Shown here piece by piece: positions 10,656-20,200 of a stretch of DNA of 64,000 bases. The notes under the pieces were generated by a model. That model was not told the DNA's origin and did no database searches. It saw only the letters and a program-made list of their open reading frames with translations. The position numbers and the translations under genes were made by a program. The stretch's first letter is position 1, and every line of letters begins with the position of its first letter. Source of the stretch: JBBIPZ01 sp037442505 [NCBI: Deltaproteobacteria bacterium] (GTDB taxonomy: Bacteria; CALINM01); assembly GCA_037442505.1 (NCBI GenBank), contig JBBIPZ010000012.1:10118-74117 (forward strand), given 5' to 3'.

Positions 10656-11105
10656 ATGAAGTGTTTGGTGTTTGAATTAGACAATTTAAAGTTTGGTATT
10701 CCTATAAACAATATAGAACGTATTGTAGAAGCCAGCGGGAAAGTATTTTCCCTTCCAATGTTGCCAAAATTTATTTTTGGCATAACAAATTATCAAGGAA
10801 GAATTTTAACTGTGATAGATTTAGGTTTGTTTTTAAACTCAAAAGTTGTTTCTGAACTTAACTTAATTGTGATTTCTAATAACCTTAAACATTTAGGCTA
10901 TAGTATATCTAAGCTACATGGATTTGTAGATGTTGCAGAAAGTGATCTGGAAGATATTGAAAAGTTTAATCTTGAAGAAAAAACAAAGGAATACCTAAGA
11001 TGTATAGCTAAAACATGTGATAACAGTTTTATTTCTATTATTGATTTTGACAAGTTAGAAGGTTTTTTTCAAAATCCAAAAAACTGGAGCTATTATGAAG
11101 TATAA
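10656..11105 (+). CDS. cheW: CheW-like adaptor protein
   Basis: Couples receptors to CheA. The chosen ATG at 10656 gives 149 residues starting MKCLVFELDN; a longer frame reaches back into the receptor gene and is not needed. CheW features include FGIPINNIERIVEA, the FIFGITNYQGRILTVIDL segment and a second beta-barrel half with SISKLHGFVDV. It begins four bases after the receptor stop and overlaps cheY by eleven bases. Confidence 0.88.
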   Translation: MKCLVFELDNLKFGIPINNIERIVEASGKVFSLPMLPKFIFGITNYQGRILTVIDLGLFLNSKVVSELNLIVISNNLKHLGYSISKLHGFVDVAESDLEDIEKFNLEEKTKEYLRCIAKTCDNSFISIIDFDKLEGFFQNPKNWSYYEV

Positions 11106-11466
11106 GGTATTAGTATGTGATGATGCAGAGTTTATGAGGACTCTTATCAAGGATGTCCTGTTAAAAGGTGGGTACGAGATAGCTGGTGAGGCTGAAAATG
11201 GTCTTGAAGCTGTTGAAAAGTATAAGGCACTGAAGCCCGATTTAGTAACGATGGATATCGTTATGCCTATTAAAAGTGGTATTGATGCACTTAAAGAGAT
11301 CGTTGCGTATGATCCTAAAGCCAAAGTCGTTATGTGTAGCGCTTTGGGACAAGAAATTCTTGTTATGGATGCTATTGAGGCTGGTGCAAAAGACTTTATC
11401 GTCAAGCCTTTTACAGAGGAAAATGTGTTAGAAGTCATCGGAAAGGTTATCGAAAGTGAGCTTTGA
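11095..11466 (+). CDS. cheY: CheY-type response regulator
   Basis: A 123-residue single receiver domain. The acidic pocket VCDDAEF is at residues 7-13, the phospho-acceptor aspartate in LVTMDIVMP near residue 54, the switch threonine position is a serine in VVMCSALG, and the conserved lysine is in FIVKPF near residue 101. It lacks an output domain and, lying beside cheA, is the likely diffusible signal to the flagellar motor or type IV pilus machinery. Its 3' end overlaps cheA. Confidence 0.95.
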   Translation: MKYKVLVCDDAEFMRTLIKDVLLKGGYEIAGEAENGLEAVEKYKALKPDLVTMDIVMPIKSGIDALKEIVAYDPKAKVVMCSALGQEILVMDAIEAGAKDFIVKPFTEENVLEVIGKVIESEL

Positions 11467-13336
11467 TGTAGAAAAATATAAAAGACTTTTTTTGACTGAG
11501 TCGAAGGAACATCTCGAAAATATAACTAAAATCCTCGATAAATCTCAGCTTAGTTTATCAGAAGAGGAAGTTAACACGCTTTTTAGAGAGGCTCACTCCC
11601 TCAAGGGTATGGCTGCGGCAATGGGTTATCAGCATATATCAGACCTTGCACATAGTATGGAAAACATTATGCAGGAGGTTAGGATTGGCAGGCAGCCTTT
11701 TGATGAAAGAATTAAGGATTTACTAATCTCTTATAACGACAATTTATGGAAGATGATAGAGGAGATAGAAGCTGGCAAGCCAGACAAAAGCTTAAAAACT
11801 GTTAGTGATGAAATAAAAGGCTCATCACAAATTATAACAGACAATTTCAAGGTAGGTGAACCTATAGTTCTGGAAATTAGTTTTGCTGAGAATGCACCCT
11901 CTGTTTTAGCAAGGGCGTTTTTAGTTTATAAAAATATAGAAACTTTTGGAACGATAAGAAATAGTTTGCCATCAATAGATGAAATTAAAAAAGGTAGTAT
12001 GCCGGACAATTTCTTGAAAATAGAGTTGATACCCTCAAAAACTATTGAGCCTTTGATGACTTATCTGTCTAAAATAAGAGAGATAACAAGTATAAACTGT
12101 GTAACTGCAGACAGTGCTAAATCAAAACAGGACAAGGAATATAAGGAAGAGCAAAAAGAACAGAAGACAGATGATAAGCTCGTATTACCCCAGAGTGTGA
12201 AGGTTGACATAGCCTTTTTGGATAACTTTGTCAATATAACTGGAGAGTTGTTAACTATAAAATCAAGAATACGTGAAACGACCCAGCATATACAGGATAT
12301 AGAGATATCAAATGCACTTAATCAGATGGAGATACTTCTTAAAGATATGCAGGAAAAGGTGATGCGGTTGAGGTTGATGCCTTTAGAGATGATTTTTTCG
12401 AGAATACCAAGATGGGCGAGAGACATTTCTAAAAAATTAGGCAAAAAGGTTGAAGTAGATATTTCTGGTGAAGCAATTGAGCTGGATAGGGCAGTTGTAG
12501 AGGCGCTTTTTGATCCCGTTCTTCATATAATAAGAAACTCAGTTGATCACGGCATCGAATCACCAGAAGAACGGCAGTCGTTTGGAAAAACACCAGTTGG
12601 TAAAATTGTTGTAAATGCAGAAAAAGAAAGGGAAAATATAGTCGTTACAATTTCTGATGATGGTAGAGGTATTAACGCTGATAAAGTGTTTGAAAAGGCT
12701 AAAACAAGCGGAAAATTTAGCGAAGAGTTTTTACAAAGCCTTAAGACTAAAAAAGACAGGCTTTATTTAGTAGCATATCCTGGTATCACGACTAAAGAGG
12801 AAGTTACTGATGTTTCTGGGCGGGGAGTAGGGCTTGATGTTGTAAAATCTACGATAGAAAGCTTTGGTGGTAGTTTTAGTATTGATTCTGAGGAAGGGAA
12901 GGGTACCAGCATAAAATTGGTATTGCCATCTTCTATCTCGATTGTTAATGTGTTGTTGTTTTCTTTAGATAAATATCTTTTTGGTACTCCAGTAGATAAG
13001 ATAGTTAGAATTTTAGATGTGAAAAGGGACGAGATTGAGCAAATTGGAGAAAATAGCCACGTCTTGTTTTTCAATAATGAACATATCCCGTTATATTTTT
13101 TACACGATAGTTTGAAGGTGCCAAAGAATGATAAAAAGATTGAGCTTTCTGTGATTTTGCTGCCTGTTAAAGGCGTTGTTACTGCTGTTGTTGTTGATGA
13201 GTTTAGAGGACACAAAGAAGTTTATTTAAGACCTCTCAATCCACCACTTTCTTATGTGCCAGGTTTTTATTCTTCTACAATTTTAGGGGATGGAAGTCCA
13301 GCCATTATCTTAGATATACAGGGAGTGAAATTCTAA
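11456..13336 (+). CDS. cheA: Chemotaxis histidine kinase CheA
   Basis: A 626-residue kinase. The Hpt (P1) domain carries the phosphorylated histidine in REAHSLKGMAAAMG near residue 49. A lysine- and glutamate-rich linker at about 220-240 separates it from the dimerisation domain (VDIAFLDNFVNITGELL). The ATPase domain has the N box HIIRNSVDHGIE, DDGRGI and GRGVGLDVVKS. A C-terminal CheW-like domain starts near residue 490. The start is a GTG overlapping the end of cheY. Confidence 0.97.
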   Translation: MSFDVEKYKRLFLTESKEHLENITKILDKSQLSLSEEEVNTLFREAHSLKGMAAAMGYQHISDLAHSMENIMQEVRIGRQPFDERIKDLLISYNDNLWKMIEEIEAGKPDKSLKTVSDEIKGSSQIITDNFKVGEPIVLEISFAENAPSVLARAFLVYKNIETFGTIRNSLPSIDEIKKGSMPDNFLKIELIPSKTIEPLMTYLSKIREITSINCVTADSAKSKQDKEYKEEQKEQKTDDKLVLPQSVKVDIAFLDNFVNITGELLTIKSRIRETTQHIQDIEISNALNQMEILLKDMQEKVMRLRLMPLEMIFSRIPRWARDISKKLGKKVEVDISGEAIELDRAVVEALFDPVLHIIRNSVDHGIESPEERQSFGKTPVGKIVVNAEKERENIVVTISDDGRGINADKVFEKAKTSGKFSEEFLQSLKTKKDRLYLVAYPGITTKEEVTDVSGRGVGLDVVKSTIESFGGSFSIDSEEGKGTSIKLVLPSSISIVNVLLFSLDKYLFGTPVDKIVRILDVKRDEIEQIGENSHVLFFNNEHIPLYFLHDSLKVPKNDKKIELSVILLPVKGVVTAVVVDEFRGHKEVYLRPLNPPLSYVPGFYSSTILGDGSPAIILDIQGVKF

Positions 13337-13339
13337 ATA

Positions 13340-13927
13340 ATGAGTGAAATTACCAATAAACTTGATATGTTAAAAGAGTTTTTCAATGTTGGGGTAGGCG
13401 GCGCTGCAACAGCGTTAAATAAGCTCGTCAAAACTAAACTGATGATTACTGTTCCAGAAGTATATCTTGTCTCTCCAGACGAGGTGATAGAAATATTAGG
13501 ACCTGCAGAAAGGCAGGTATTATCAATATACATAAAGGTGTCTAACAATTTTCCCGCCGGTATCTTGCTGATGTTTGATGACGAATCTGCAAAAAAGCTT
13601 GTTAAATTGTCAATGGCAGGGATTGATATACAAAAGATAGATGAACTGATGTTCATATCTGTTTTAAAAGAGATAGCAAACATTATGTCATCTTATTTTT
13701 TAAACAACTTTTCACAGTTTGTAAAAATGCCACTGTCACCGGGACTCCCACATTTTGCTTTAGATATGGCTGGAGCAATTATTCAGTCAATCATTTCTGA
13801 ACATGAACAAACGGCTGAGGATATTCTTATTGTAAAAACAGAAATATTTAACGAAGCAGAAAAGATTCTCATGGATTTTGTTTTAGTTCCAGAAGAAATA
13901 TCTTTAAAACTTTTGTTCGAAAAATAA
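13340..13927 (+). CDS. cheC: CheY-P phosphatase CheC
   Basis: A 195-residue protein that dephosphorylates CheY-P. It has the two expected pseudo-symmetric phosphatase motifs with the E-x2-N pair: LKEFFNVGVGGAA near residue 12 and LKEIANIMSSYF near residue 112. Both glutamate/asparagine pairs are intact, so both sites could be active. It lies between cheA and cheD; CheC and CheD form a regulatory pair in Bacillus and Thermotoga. Confidence 0.95.
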   Translation: MSEITNKLDMLKEFFNVGVGGAATALNKLVKTKLMITVPEVYLVSPDEVIEILGPAERQVLSIYIKVSNNFPAGILLMFDDESAKKLVKLSMAGIDIQKIDELMFISVLKEIANIMSSYFLNNFSQFVKMPLSPGLPHFALDMAGAIIQSIISEHEQTAEDILIVKTEIFNEAEKILMDFVLVPEEISLKLLFEK

Positions 13928-13932
13928 TTCTG

Positions 13933-14394
13933 ATGTCAGATACTACTTATGTTGCAATAGGTAACTGTGTGTGGGAAAAATCCCCATCAACTTTGTATTG
14001 TAAAGGGCTTGGCTCATGTTTAGCAATTTCCTTTTTTGACATAGAGAGAAAAGAAGGTTGCCTGCTGCATGTCCTTTTGCCGCATTGCGAGCAGAGTTCA
14101 AAACCATTCTATTATGTAAACTTAGCGATTATAGAGATTGTAAAGAAGTTTAACAACAGAATTAAAGAAGGAAAAATAGTAACAAAACTTTGCGGCGGTG
14201 CAACTATTTTCCCTTTAACAGGCAAATCTGTGGGCGAAAAGAATATAGAGTCTGCTAAATATTGGTTATCGTTTTACAATATACCAATAGTAGCTGAAGA
14301 TTTAGGTGGTAATGAAGGGAGAAATGTTGTGTTTGAGTTGAGATCCGGTAATATGTTAATATCTACAGTAAAAAGAGGAAGCTTTATTATATGA
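13933..14394 (+). CDS. cheD: Chemoreceptor glutamine deamidase CheD
   Basis: A 153-residue member of the CheD family, which deamidates receptor glutamines and binds CheC. The catalytic cysteine is in GLGSCLAISFFD near residue 32, and the following histidine in CLLHVLLPH. KLCGGATIF is also characteristic. The stop overlaps the larB start (ATGA). Combined with cheC and without cheB, adaptation here probably relies on CheR, CheC and CheD. Confidence 0.95.
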   Translation: MSDTTYVAIGNCVWEKSPSTLYCKGLGSCLAISFFDIERKEGCLLHVLLPHCEQSSKPFYYVNLAIIEIVKKFNNRIKEGKIVTKLCGGATIFPLTGKSVGEKNIESAKYWLSFYNIPIVAEDLGGNEGRNVVFELRSGNMLISTVKRGSFII

Positions 14395-15140
14395 ACAGTG
14401 ACTTTTTAAAAAGATTACTAAAAGATGTTGCTGAAAAAAAGATTGATATGGAAGAAGCTTACGAAAAGATTAAGGATTTGCCGTATTTTGCAGTAGAAAA
14501 TGTTAAGTTTGATATGCATCGTAATGTGAGACGAACTTTACCAGAAGTTGTTTATGGGGAAGGCAAACTTTTTAAAGACATCAAAGCTATACTAACAGTC
14601 TTTAATGAGAAAGATGAAAATGTGATAGTTACAAGGCTTAAAAGCAGTTATGCAATAAAGCTAAAAAAATTTTTTAACAATAGTGTTTATGATGAAGGAA
14701 GTAAGGTTTTTTTTCTACAAAATAAAGAGATAAAAGTTACTGGCAAAGGCAGAATTCTTGTTCTTGCTGCGGGCGCGTCAGATTATCCTGTTGCAAAGGA
14801 GGCAGAGCTTTGCTGTCGTTACTTAGGAAACGAGGTAGAATTAATCACTGATATTGGAATTGCCGGATTTCACCGTATAGTCGATTTCAAGTCAAAAATT
14901 AAAGAAGCAAGGGTGTTGATAGTTATTGCTGGAATGGAGGGCGCATTGCCTTCTTTTGTGGCAGCAATGGTTGACAAACCAGTGGTTGCAGTTCCTACAA
15001 GTGTTGGTTATGGCGCAAATCTTGGAGGATTTACTGCCCTTTTTAGCATTCTGTGTAACTGTAGTGGTGGTGTGGCAACTGTTAATATTGATAATGGTTT
15101 TGGTGCAGCATACTTTGCATCTTTAATAAACAGGATATAG
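14391..15140 (+). CDS. larB: LarB: pyridinium-3,5-biscarboxylate mononucleotide synthase
   Basis: First enzyme of nickel-pincer nucleotide cofactor synthesis; it carboxylates nicotinic acid adenine dinucleotide and is related to PurE. The 249-residue protein has an N-terminal helical region, then VVYGEGK, and the PurE-like domain with LVLAAGASDYPVAKEAE, IVIAGMEGALPSFVAAMV, VAVPTSVGYGANLGGF and VNIDNGFGAA. It is joined to cheD by an ATGA overlap and lies one gene away from larC. No larE is in the window. Its substrate depends on NadD, whose gene is upstream in the same transcription unit. Confidence 0.93.
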   Translation: MNSDFLKRLLKDVAEKKIDMEEAYEKIKDLPYFAVENVKFDMHRNVRRTLPEVVYGEGKLFKDIKAILTVFNEKDENVIVTRLKSSYAIKLKKFFNNSVYDEGSKVFFLQNKEIKVTGKGRILVLAAGASDYPVAKEAELCCRYLGNEVELITDIGIAGFHRIVDFKSKIKEARVLIVIAGMEGALPSFVAAMVDKPVVAVPTSVGYGANLGGFTALFSILCNCSGGVATVNIDNGFGAAYFASLINRI

Positions 15141-15144
15141 CGTT

Positions 15145-15828
15145 GTGATACCTTTAAAAGATAACATACCAAGCAAGACTATACCCATTGTAAACTATTT
15201 GATTATCCTCATTAATGCTATCATTTTTGTGTTGGAAATAAAAAAGGGCAGTAATGTTATGCAGTTAATAGAGGCTTATGCATTTTATCCCAACGAACTA
15301 ACATTTTTAGTTCAGGGTAAAATTGCTTCCCTGACTCCTATAAAAAAGATGTTTACCTCGATGTTTTTGCATGGTGGTTTTGGCCATTTTTTTGGTAATA
15401 TGCTGTTTCTTTTTATATTCGGAGATAACGTAGAAGATAGATTTGGCCATATCAAGTATTTGTTTTTTTATATTTTTTGTGGATTGGCTGCAATAATTTT
15501 ACACTATATTTTTAATGCTTACTCTGCCATCCCAACGCTTGGTGCAAGTGGGGCGATTGCGGGTGTGATGGGTGCATACTTTATATTTTATCCTTATGCA
15601 AGGGTGTTAACTCTGATACCAATCTTTATTTTTATTCAGTTTATTGAAATACCGGCATTTTTCTTTCTTATTTTTTGGTTTATTATGCAGTTTTATCTTG
15701 GCACGGTATCGCAACTCTTGGGTAGTTCTAACGTAGCATGGTGGGCTCATGTTGGTGGATTTGCCACAGGACTTCTGGTTGCTATATTCTGGTCTTTGTA
15801 TAAAAAAGTAAGGAGGACATTTTTTTAA
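15145..15828 (+). CDS. Rhomboid family intramembrane serine protease
   Basis: A 227-residue polytopic membrane protein of the rhomboid family. The catalytic serine lies in TLGASGAIAGVMGAYF near residue 137 and the catalytic histidine in WWAHVGGFATG near residue 198. The upstream MFLHGGFGHFFGNMLFLFIFG motif is the typical HxxxxHxxxN region. The start is a GTG four bases after larB. Its placement between larB and larC has no obvious functional logic. Confidence 0.93.
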   Translation: MIPLKDNIPSKTIPIVNYLIILINAIIFVLEIKKGSNVMQLIEAYAFYPNELTFLVQGKIASLTPIKKMFTSMFLHGGFGHFFGNMLFLFIFGDNVEDRFGHIKYLFFYIFCGLAAIILHYIFNAYSAIPTLGASGAIAGVMGAYFIFYPYARVLTLIPIFIFIQFIEIPAFFFLIFWFIMQFYLGTVSQLLGSSNVAWWAHVGGFATGLLVAIFWSLYKKVRRTFF

Positions 15829-16989
15829 ATGAATATAGCGTATTTTGAACCAGTGTTCGGAGCAAGTGGAGACATGATTCTTTCTGCTTTTATTGATGCT
15901 GGCATGCCAATTTCGATATTGAAGCAAGCCTTGATAAATATTATCCCAAACAAGTTTGATTTAAAAGATATTAAAGTTAACGAAAAAGGAATAACAGGAA
16001 CACGTTTAGAGATATCCATTGAAGAAAAAATTAATTTTAGAGGATTATCTGACATTAAGAAACTTTTGTTTGAATCTAATTTAAAGAAAGATATTGCAAA
16101 AAGTGCTTTTTCAACATTTAGCACGTTAGCAGAGGTTGAAGCCAGAATTCACGGTATCAATATTGAAGATGTTCATTTTCATGAGTTAGGGGCAGTGGAT
16201 ACAATCATTGATATTGTTGGATTTTTTATAGCTTTGGACTTTTTTAAAATAGATAAGGTCTTTGTATGTGAGATACCATTGGGAAAGGGAGTTGTTAATA
16301 CAAGCCATGGTGCGATACCAGTTCCTGCATTTGCAACCTTAGAGTTGCTAAAACATTTTCCTGTTTATGGTGTCGATATTAGTTTTGAAAATGTAACACC
16401 AACTGCAGCTGCAATCTTTAATACGAACGCCAAGTTTTCACTTTTTCCAAAAATGAAGCTTACTCATATAGGATATGGGGTTGGAAACAAAAGTTTTCCC
16501 AATAAAAGAAACCTTATAAGACTGAGCATTGGAGAAAATGAAGATTATCCGACGCATGATAGTGTGTTAGTTATCGAATTTTCTGTAGATGATATGTCAC
16601 CAGAGTTGTTAGGATGTTTGATAGACAAAATTTTAAATGCTGGAGCGAAAGACTGTTTTTTTACATCCTTAATTGGTAAAAAGGGCAGACCTGCTATCCT
16701 GGTAACAGTCCTTTCGTCGCTTGATGTAAAAGATAAAATATGTGATATAATTTTTTCAGAAACAACAACAATAGGAATAAGGTTCAGGTGGGAGGATCGG
16801 ATTATTCTAAAAAGGGAAGAAGAAGTTGTGAAAACATCTTTAGGAAATATAAGGGTTAAAAAGGCTTATTTCAAAGGCTTTACCAATATTAAACCCGAGT
16901 TTGATGATATGAATAAAATAGCTATCGAAAAAGGCATTCCGTTAAAACAGGTTTATTCGATAATTTTGAGTGAGATAAAACAAATATGA
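15829..16989 (+). CDS. larC: LarC: nickel insertion protein of the nickel-pincer cofactor
   Basis: CTP-dependent cyclometallase that inserts nickel into the dithio-acid pincer nucleotide. The 386-residue protein starts with FEPVFGASGDMILSAF and contains EDVHFHELGAVDTIIDIVG, NTSHGAIPVPAFATLELL and TPTAAAI. It is a single uninterrupted frame, unlike the programmed-frameshift larC of Lactiplantibacillus plantarum. It begins immediately after the rhomboid gene. Together with larB it implies a nickel-pincer enzyme such as a LarA-type racemase elsewhere in the genome. Confidence 0.93.
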   Translation: MNIAYFEPVFGASGDMILSAFIDAGMPISILKQALINIIPNKFDLKDIKVNEKGITGTRLEISIEEKINFRGLSDIKKLLFESNLKKDIAKSAFSTFSTLAEVEARIHGINIEDVHFHELGAVDTIIDIVGFFIALDFFKIDKVFVCEIPLGKGVVNTSHGAIPVPAFATLELLKHFPVYGVDISFENVTPTAAAIFNTNAKFSLFPKMKLTHIGYGVGNKSFPNKRNLIRLSIGENEDYPTHDSVLVIEFSVDDMSPELLGCLIDKILNAGAKDCFFTSLIGKKGRPAILVTVLSSLDVKDKICDIIFSETTTIGIRFRWEDRIILKREEEVVKTSLGNIRVKKAYFKGFTNIKPEFDDMNKIAIEKGIPLKQVYSIILSEIKQI

Positions 16990-17288
16990 GCATGTTTGCT
17001 ATTATAGTAATTTTTGTTTTATTGCTACTTCTGGTGATCTTTCTTACTAAAGGGTTAGTCGTGCAAAAGATGCCAAAGGTTGGTGGAGATGCTGGAATTA
17101 TAGACGCCAAAGGACAGTGTGTTAAGAAATATTCTGAAAAGGAAGGGAAAATTTTTGTAAATGGTGAGTTTTGGGAAGCTCGTTTTACAGAGCCAGTTGA
17201 AGAAGGTGATAAAATTGTGGTATTGAATGTGGTTGACACTAAAGCCATTGTGAGAAGGATGAAAGAGAGTGAAGAGAACATTTATTAG
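16986..17288 (+). CDS. NfeD-like membrane-anchored OB-fold protein
   Basis: A 100-residue protein with one N-terminal membrane helix (residues about 3-22) and a small beta domain resembling the C-terminal OB fold of NfeD (GGDAGIIDAKGQC, GKIFVNGEFWEARF, EGDKIVVLNV). Full NfeD proteins have more membrane helices and often a partner stomatin-like protein; neither is present here. ATG overlaps the larC stop (ATGA) and the 3' end overlaps the following kinase gene by about 20 bases. Confidence 0.75.
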   Translation: MSMFAIIVIFVLLLLLVIFLTKGLVVQKMPKVGGDAGIIDAKGQCVKKYSEKEGKIFVNGEFWEARFTEPVEEGDKIVVLNVVDTKAIVRRMKESEENIY

Positions 17289-20200
17289 TGATTTTTTAAT
17301 AAAATTGGCTTTGGTATTCATTTTTGCGTTTTGTATAAGTTTTATCATTTCTTATCTTTATTTTTCGAAACAAATTTTGAGACAGAATCTTGAAACATTA
17401 AAAAAGGTGTCACAATTTATAATTAAAGAAAAGCTTGCGTTATATACCCAAAAACAGAATAAACAAACAGATATATTAAAATCTTTGCTTATGCGGCAGC
17501 CTACAGATATTCAGATATCTTTCAATGCAAATTTTGTAGTTATATTAAACGCAAAAGGAATGGTGGAGAACGTTTCAGGAATAGTTGCTGAAAATTTAAT
17601 TGTCGATAAATATATTCAGGAACTCATCAAATTAAACAAAGAGGTGAAATTTGTCCACAAAATGCCGTCAAAACTGTTTCTTATAGAAAACAATCCCGGA
17701 ACAAAAGAGCAATTAGTATTTTCGGTGATCGCTCCGATATCATCATCTGGTGGCTACAAGTTTGTCTGGATAGGCAATCTTTTAGAGAATATGGTAGACA
17801 AAATTTTTGCTGATTTACCTTATTTAGATATAGATAAAGGCTTTATTTTTACAGGTGAAGATTTATTTAGTGTTGGGCTCGATGATATTGATAAGGCAGA
17901 AATAATAAGATCATTGAATGTTAATAGTGAAAAGATAGAATTCATAGCAAAGGGTATAAAATATATCGCTGTAAAGGTTCCTTTTTATGATTATAAATCT
18001 GAAGTGGCAGGATATATTGTTCTTGCAAAACGTTATAATTTAGTTAAACAGCTTCTTGACAGATACCTATTTTCAATGCTTTCAATCTTTTGTTTTTCCA
18101 GCATCGTTGGATTAATATTTGTCTGTTTATACTTTAGAAAAATCTTTCTCTTTTTCAGAGAATTCATAGAAGCATTAGAACGTTTCAAGAAAAATGATTT
18201 CTCTACCAAATTAGACGAAGAGTATGACATAAAAGAGTTTTCTTTTATCGCTAAAGAGTATAATGCTCTGGCAACCCAGCTAAACTTTTACATCAACAAA
18301 ATGACAGAAGAGATAAATGTCCGTGTGCGAGAAATTATTGAACTTAACAGGGCTATCAGAATACTCGATAAACAATACAACTATGACACACTGGTAGAAA
18401 CAGCAAAAAACTTCCTTAGCAAAAATTTAGGCTTTGAAGTAGTATCACTTGAAGAATGTATGAACAAGCTGGCTTGCGGAGAGTGTAATCTTAGTCTCAT
18501 CTTATTCCAGACGGAAAACACAAAGGTTGGCATGTGTATCGAAAAGGGAAAAAATAGGTTTGGTTTTCAGGAAGATTTTCTGATGCTTTTTGAAGATGTT
18601 TTTAAGATTAATTGCGAAAGGATTGCAAATATTAAGAAAAAAGAAGAAGGTTTTGCCGAAGCCACCTTGCTTTCAGACATATTAATATCTCTTTTGAAAA
18701 AAAGGAGTGTACAGGAAATTTTCACTTTTATACTTGAAAAGGCTCGTGAATACTGTAATAGTGATGCATCTTTTATTGGTATTTATGATTACAAGGAAGG
18801 CAAAATCAATCTTAAATTTTTCCAGAATATCTTTACAGAAGAGTTTAAACAGCTATCATTTCCTGCGGATACTGGGCTGGGAGGCATTGTTTTGAGAGAA
18901 AAAAGAGGTGTTTTTGTCAAAAACTATTTTGAAGATCCTCGGATAAGATTTCCTTATATCGATGTTGTGCTAAATGAAGGGCTTGTCTCTAATATTGCAG
19001 TTCCTATCTTTTATAAAAGTGAAGTTTATGGTGTGTTGTATGTTAGCTATAGAAAACAAAAAGATGTGTTAGGCAGGGAGATTGGTTTTCTTGAAAAGCT
19101 TGCTAATGCGGCATCTGTGGCAATAGAAAAAGAGATGTTGATATCAGATACAAAACGAAAAGAAGAGGAGTTAAGAAAGGCTTATGAAGAGATAGTAGCA
19201 AGACGTAAAGAAATAAATGATATTTTAAAGAGTTATAAGGATGCAAACATAGAATTAGAAAGAACAAATAGAGAACTTACAGAACAGTATGATGTTATAA
19301 AAAGGTCTTATGAAGAATTAAACAGACTAAACAAAGCAAAAGATACCTTTATAGGTATTTTATCTCACGAGCTAAAGACCCCGGTAACAATTTTAAGGGG
19401 ATATTTAGACACACTTTTGTCTGACAAAATTACTTCAAAAGATAATGCTAAATCTATTATGCAGGCAGCTAAAAAAACTCTTATTTCACTTACCTCAATG
19501 ATAGACGACATACTGGATTATGCAAGGATCGAAATGGGTAGGGTAGAAATAAAAAAGATGCCATATTCGTTAAAAAATCTTTTTAACCTTGTTTATCGTG
19601 ATGTTGAGCCTTATTTGATAGAACGTAATTTAACATTGGAACTGGAGATGAAAGATGATGTTGTAATAGAAACTGATGGCAAATGGTTCAACAAAGCGAT
19701 GTTTAATTTAGTTTGTAATGCGATAAAGTTCACCCCTGATGGCAGAAAAATAAAGATAAAAGCTTTTATACAAAGTAAGGCGGATACGGTTCTTCCCAAC
19801 TACGTTTTACAAAAACTGCCCACATCAGAAATTTATACAGTGATAAAATTGATAGACGAAGGTGTTGGAATTGATTATGAAGATCTGAATAAAATATTTG
19901 ATAAGTTTTATGAAACAGGTGATATCAAGACACACTCTACAGGTGTTTTCAAGTTTCAGGCTAAGGGCTTAGGCATGGGATTGTCGCTGGCAAAGCAAGT
20001 AGTTAATCTACACGGTGGAATTATATATGCAGAAAGTAGCGGATACGATCCAAAAGTCTGTCCAGGCGCTACTTTTACTATAATTCTACCTGTAGGCACA
20101 CTAAAACACGACAATTTGGAATCGTCATCAGTGCGAAAAAGAATTCTTATTGTAGAAAACGAAAGCGAAATAACAAAGTTTTTCGATCTCGTTTTTTCTA

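Noticed and set aside
12763-13215. A 150-codon open frame on the strand opposite cheA
   Set aside because: It lies wholly within the conserved CheA kinase and CheW-like domains and has a serine/leucine-rich composition typical of antisense shadows.
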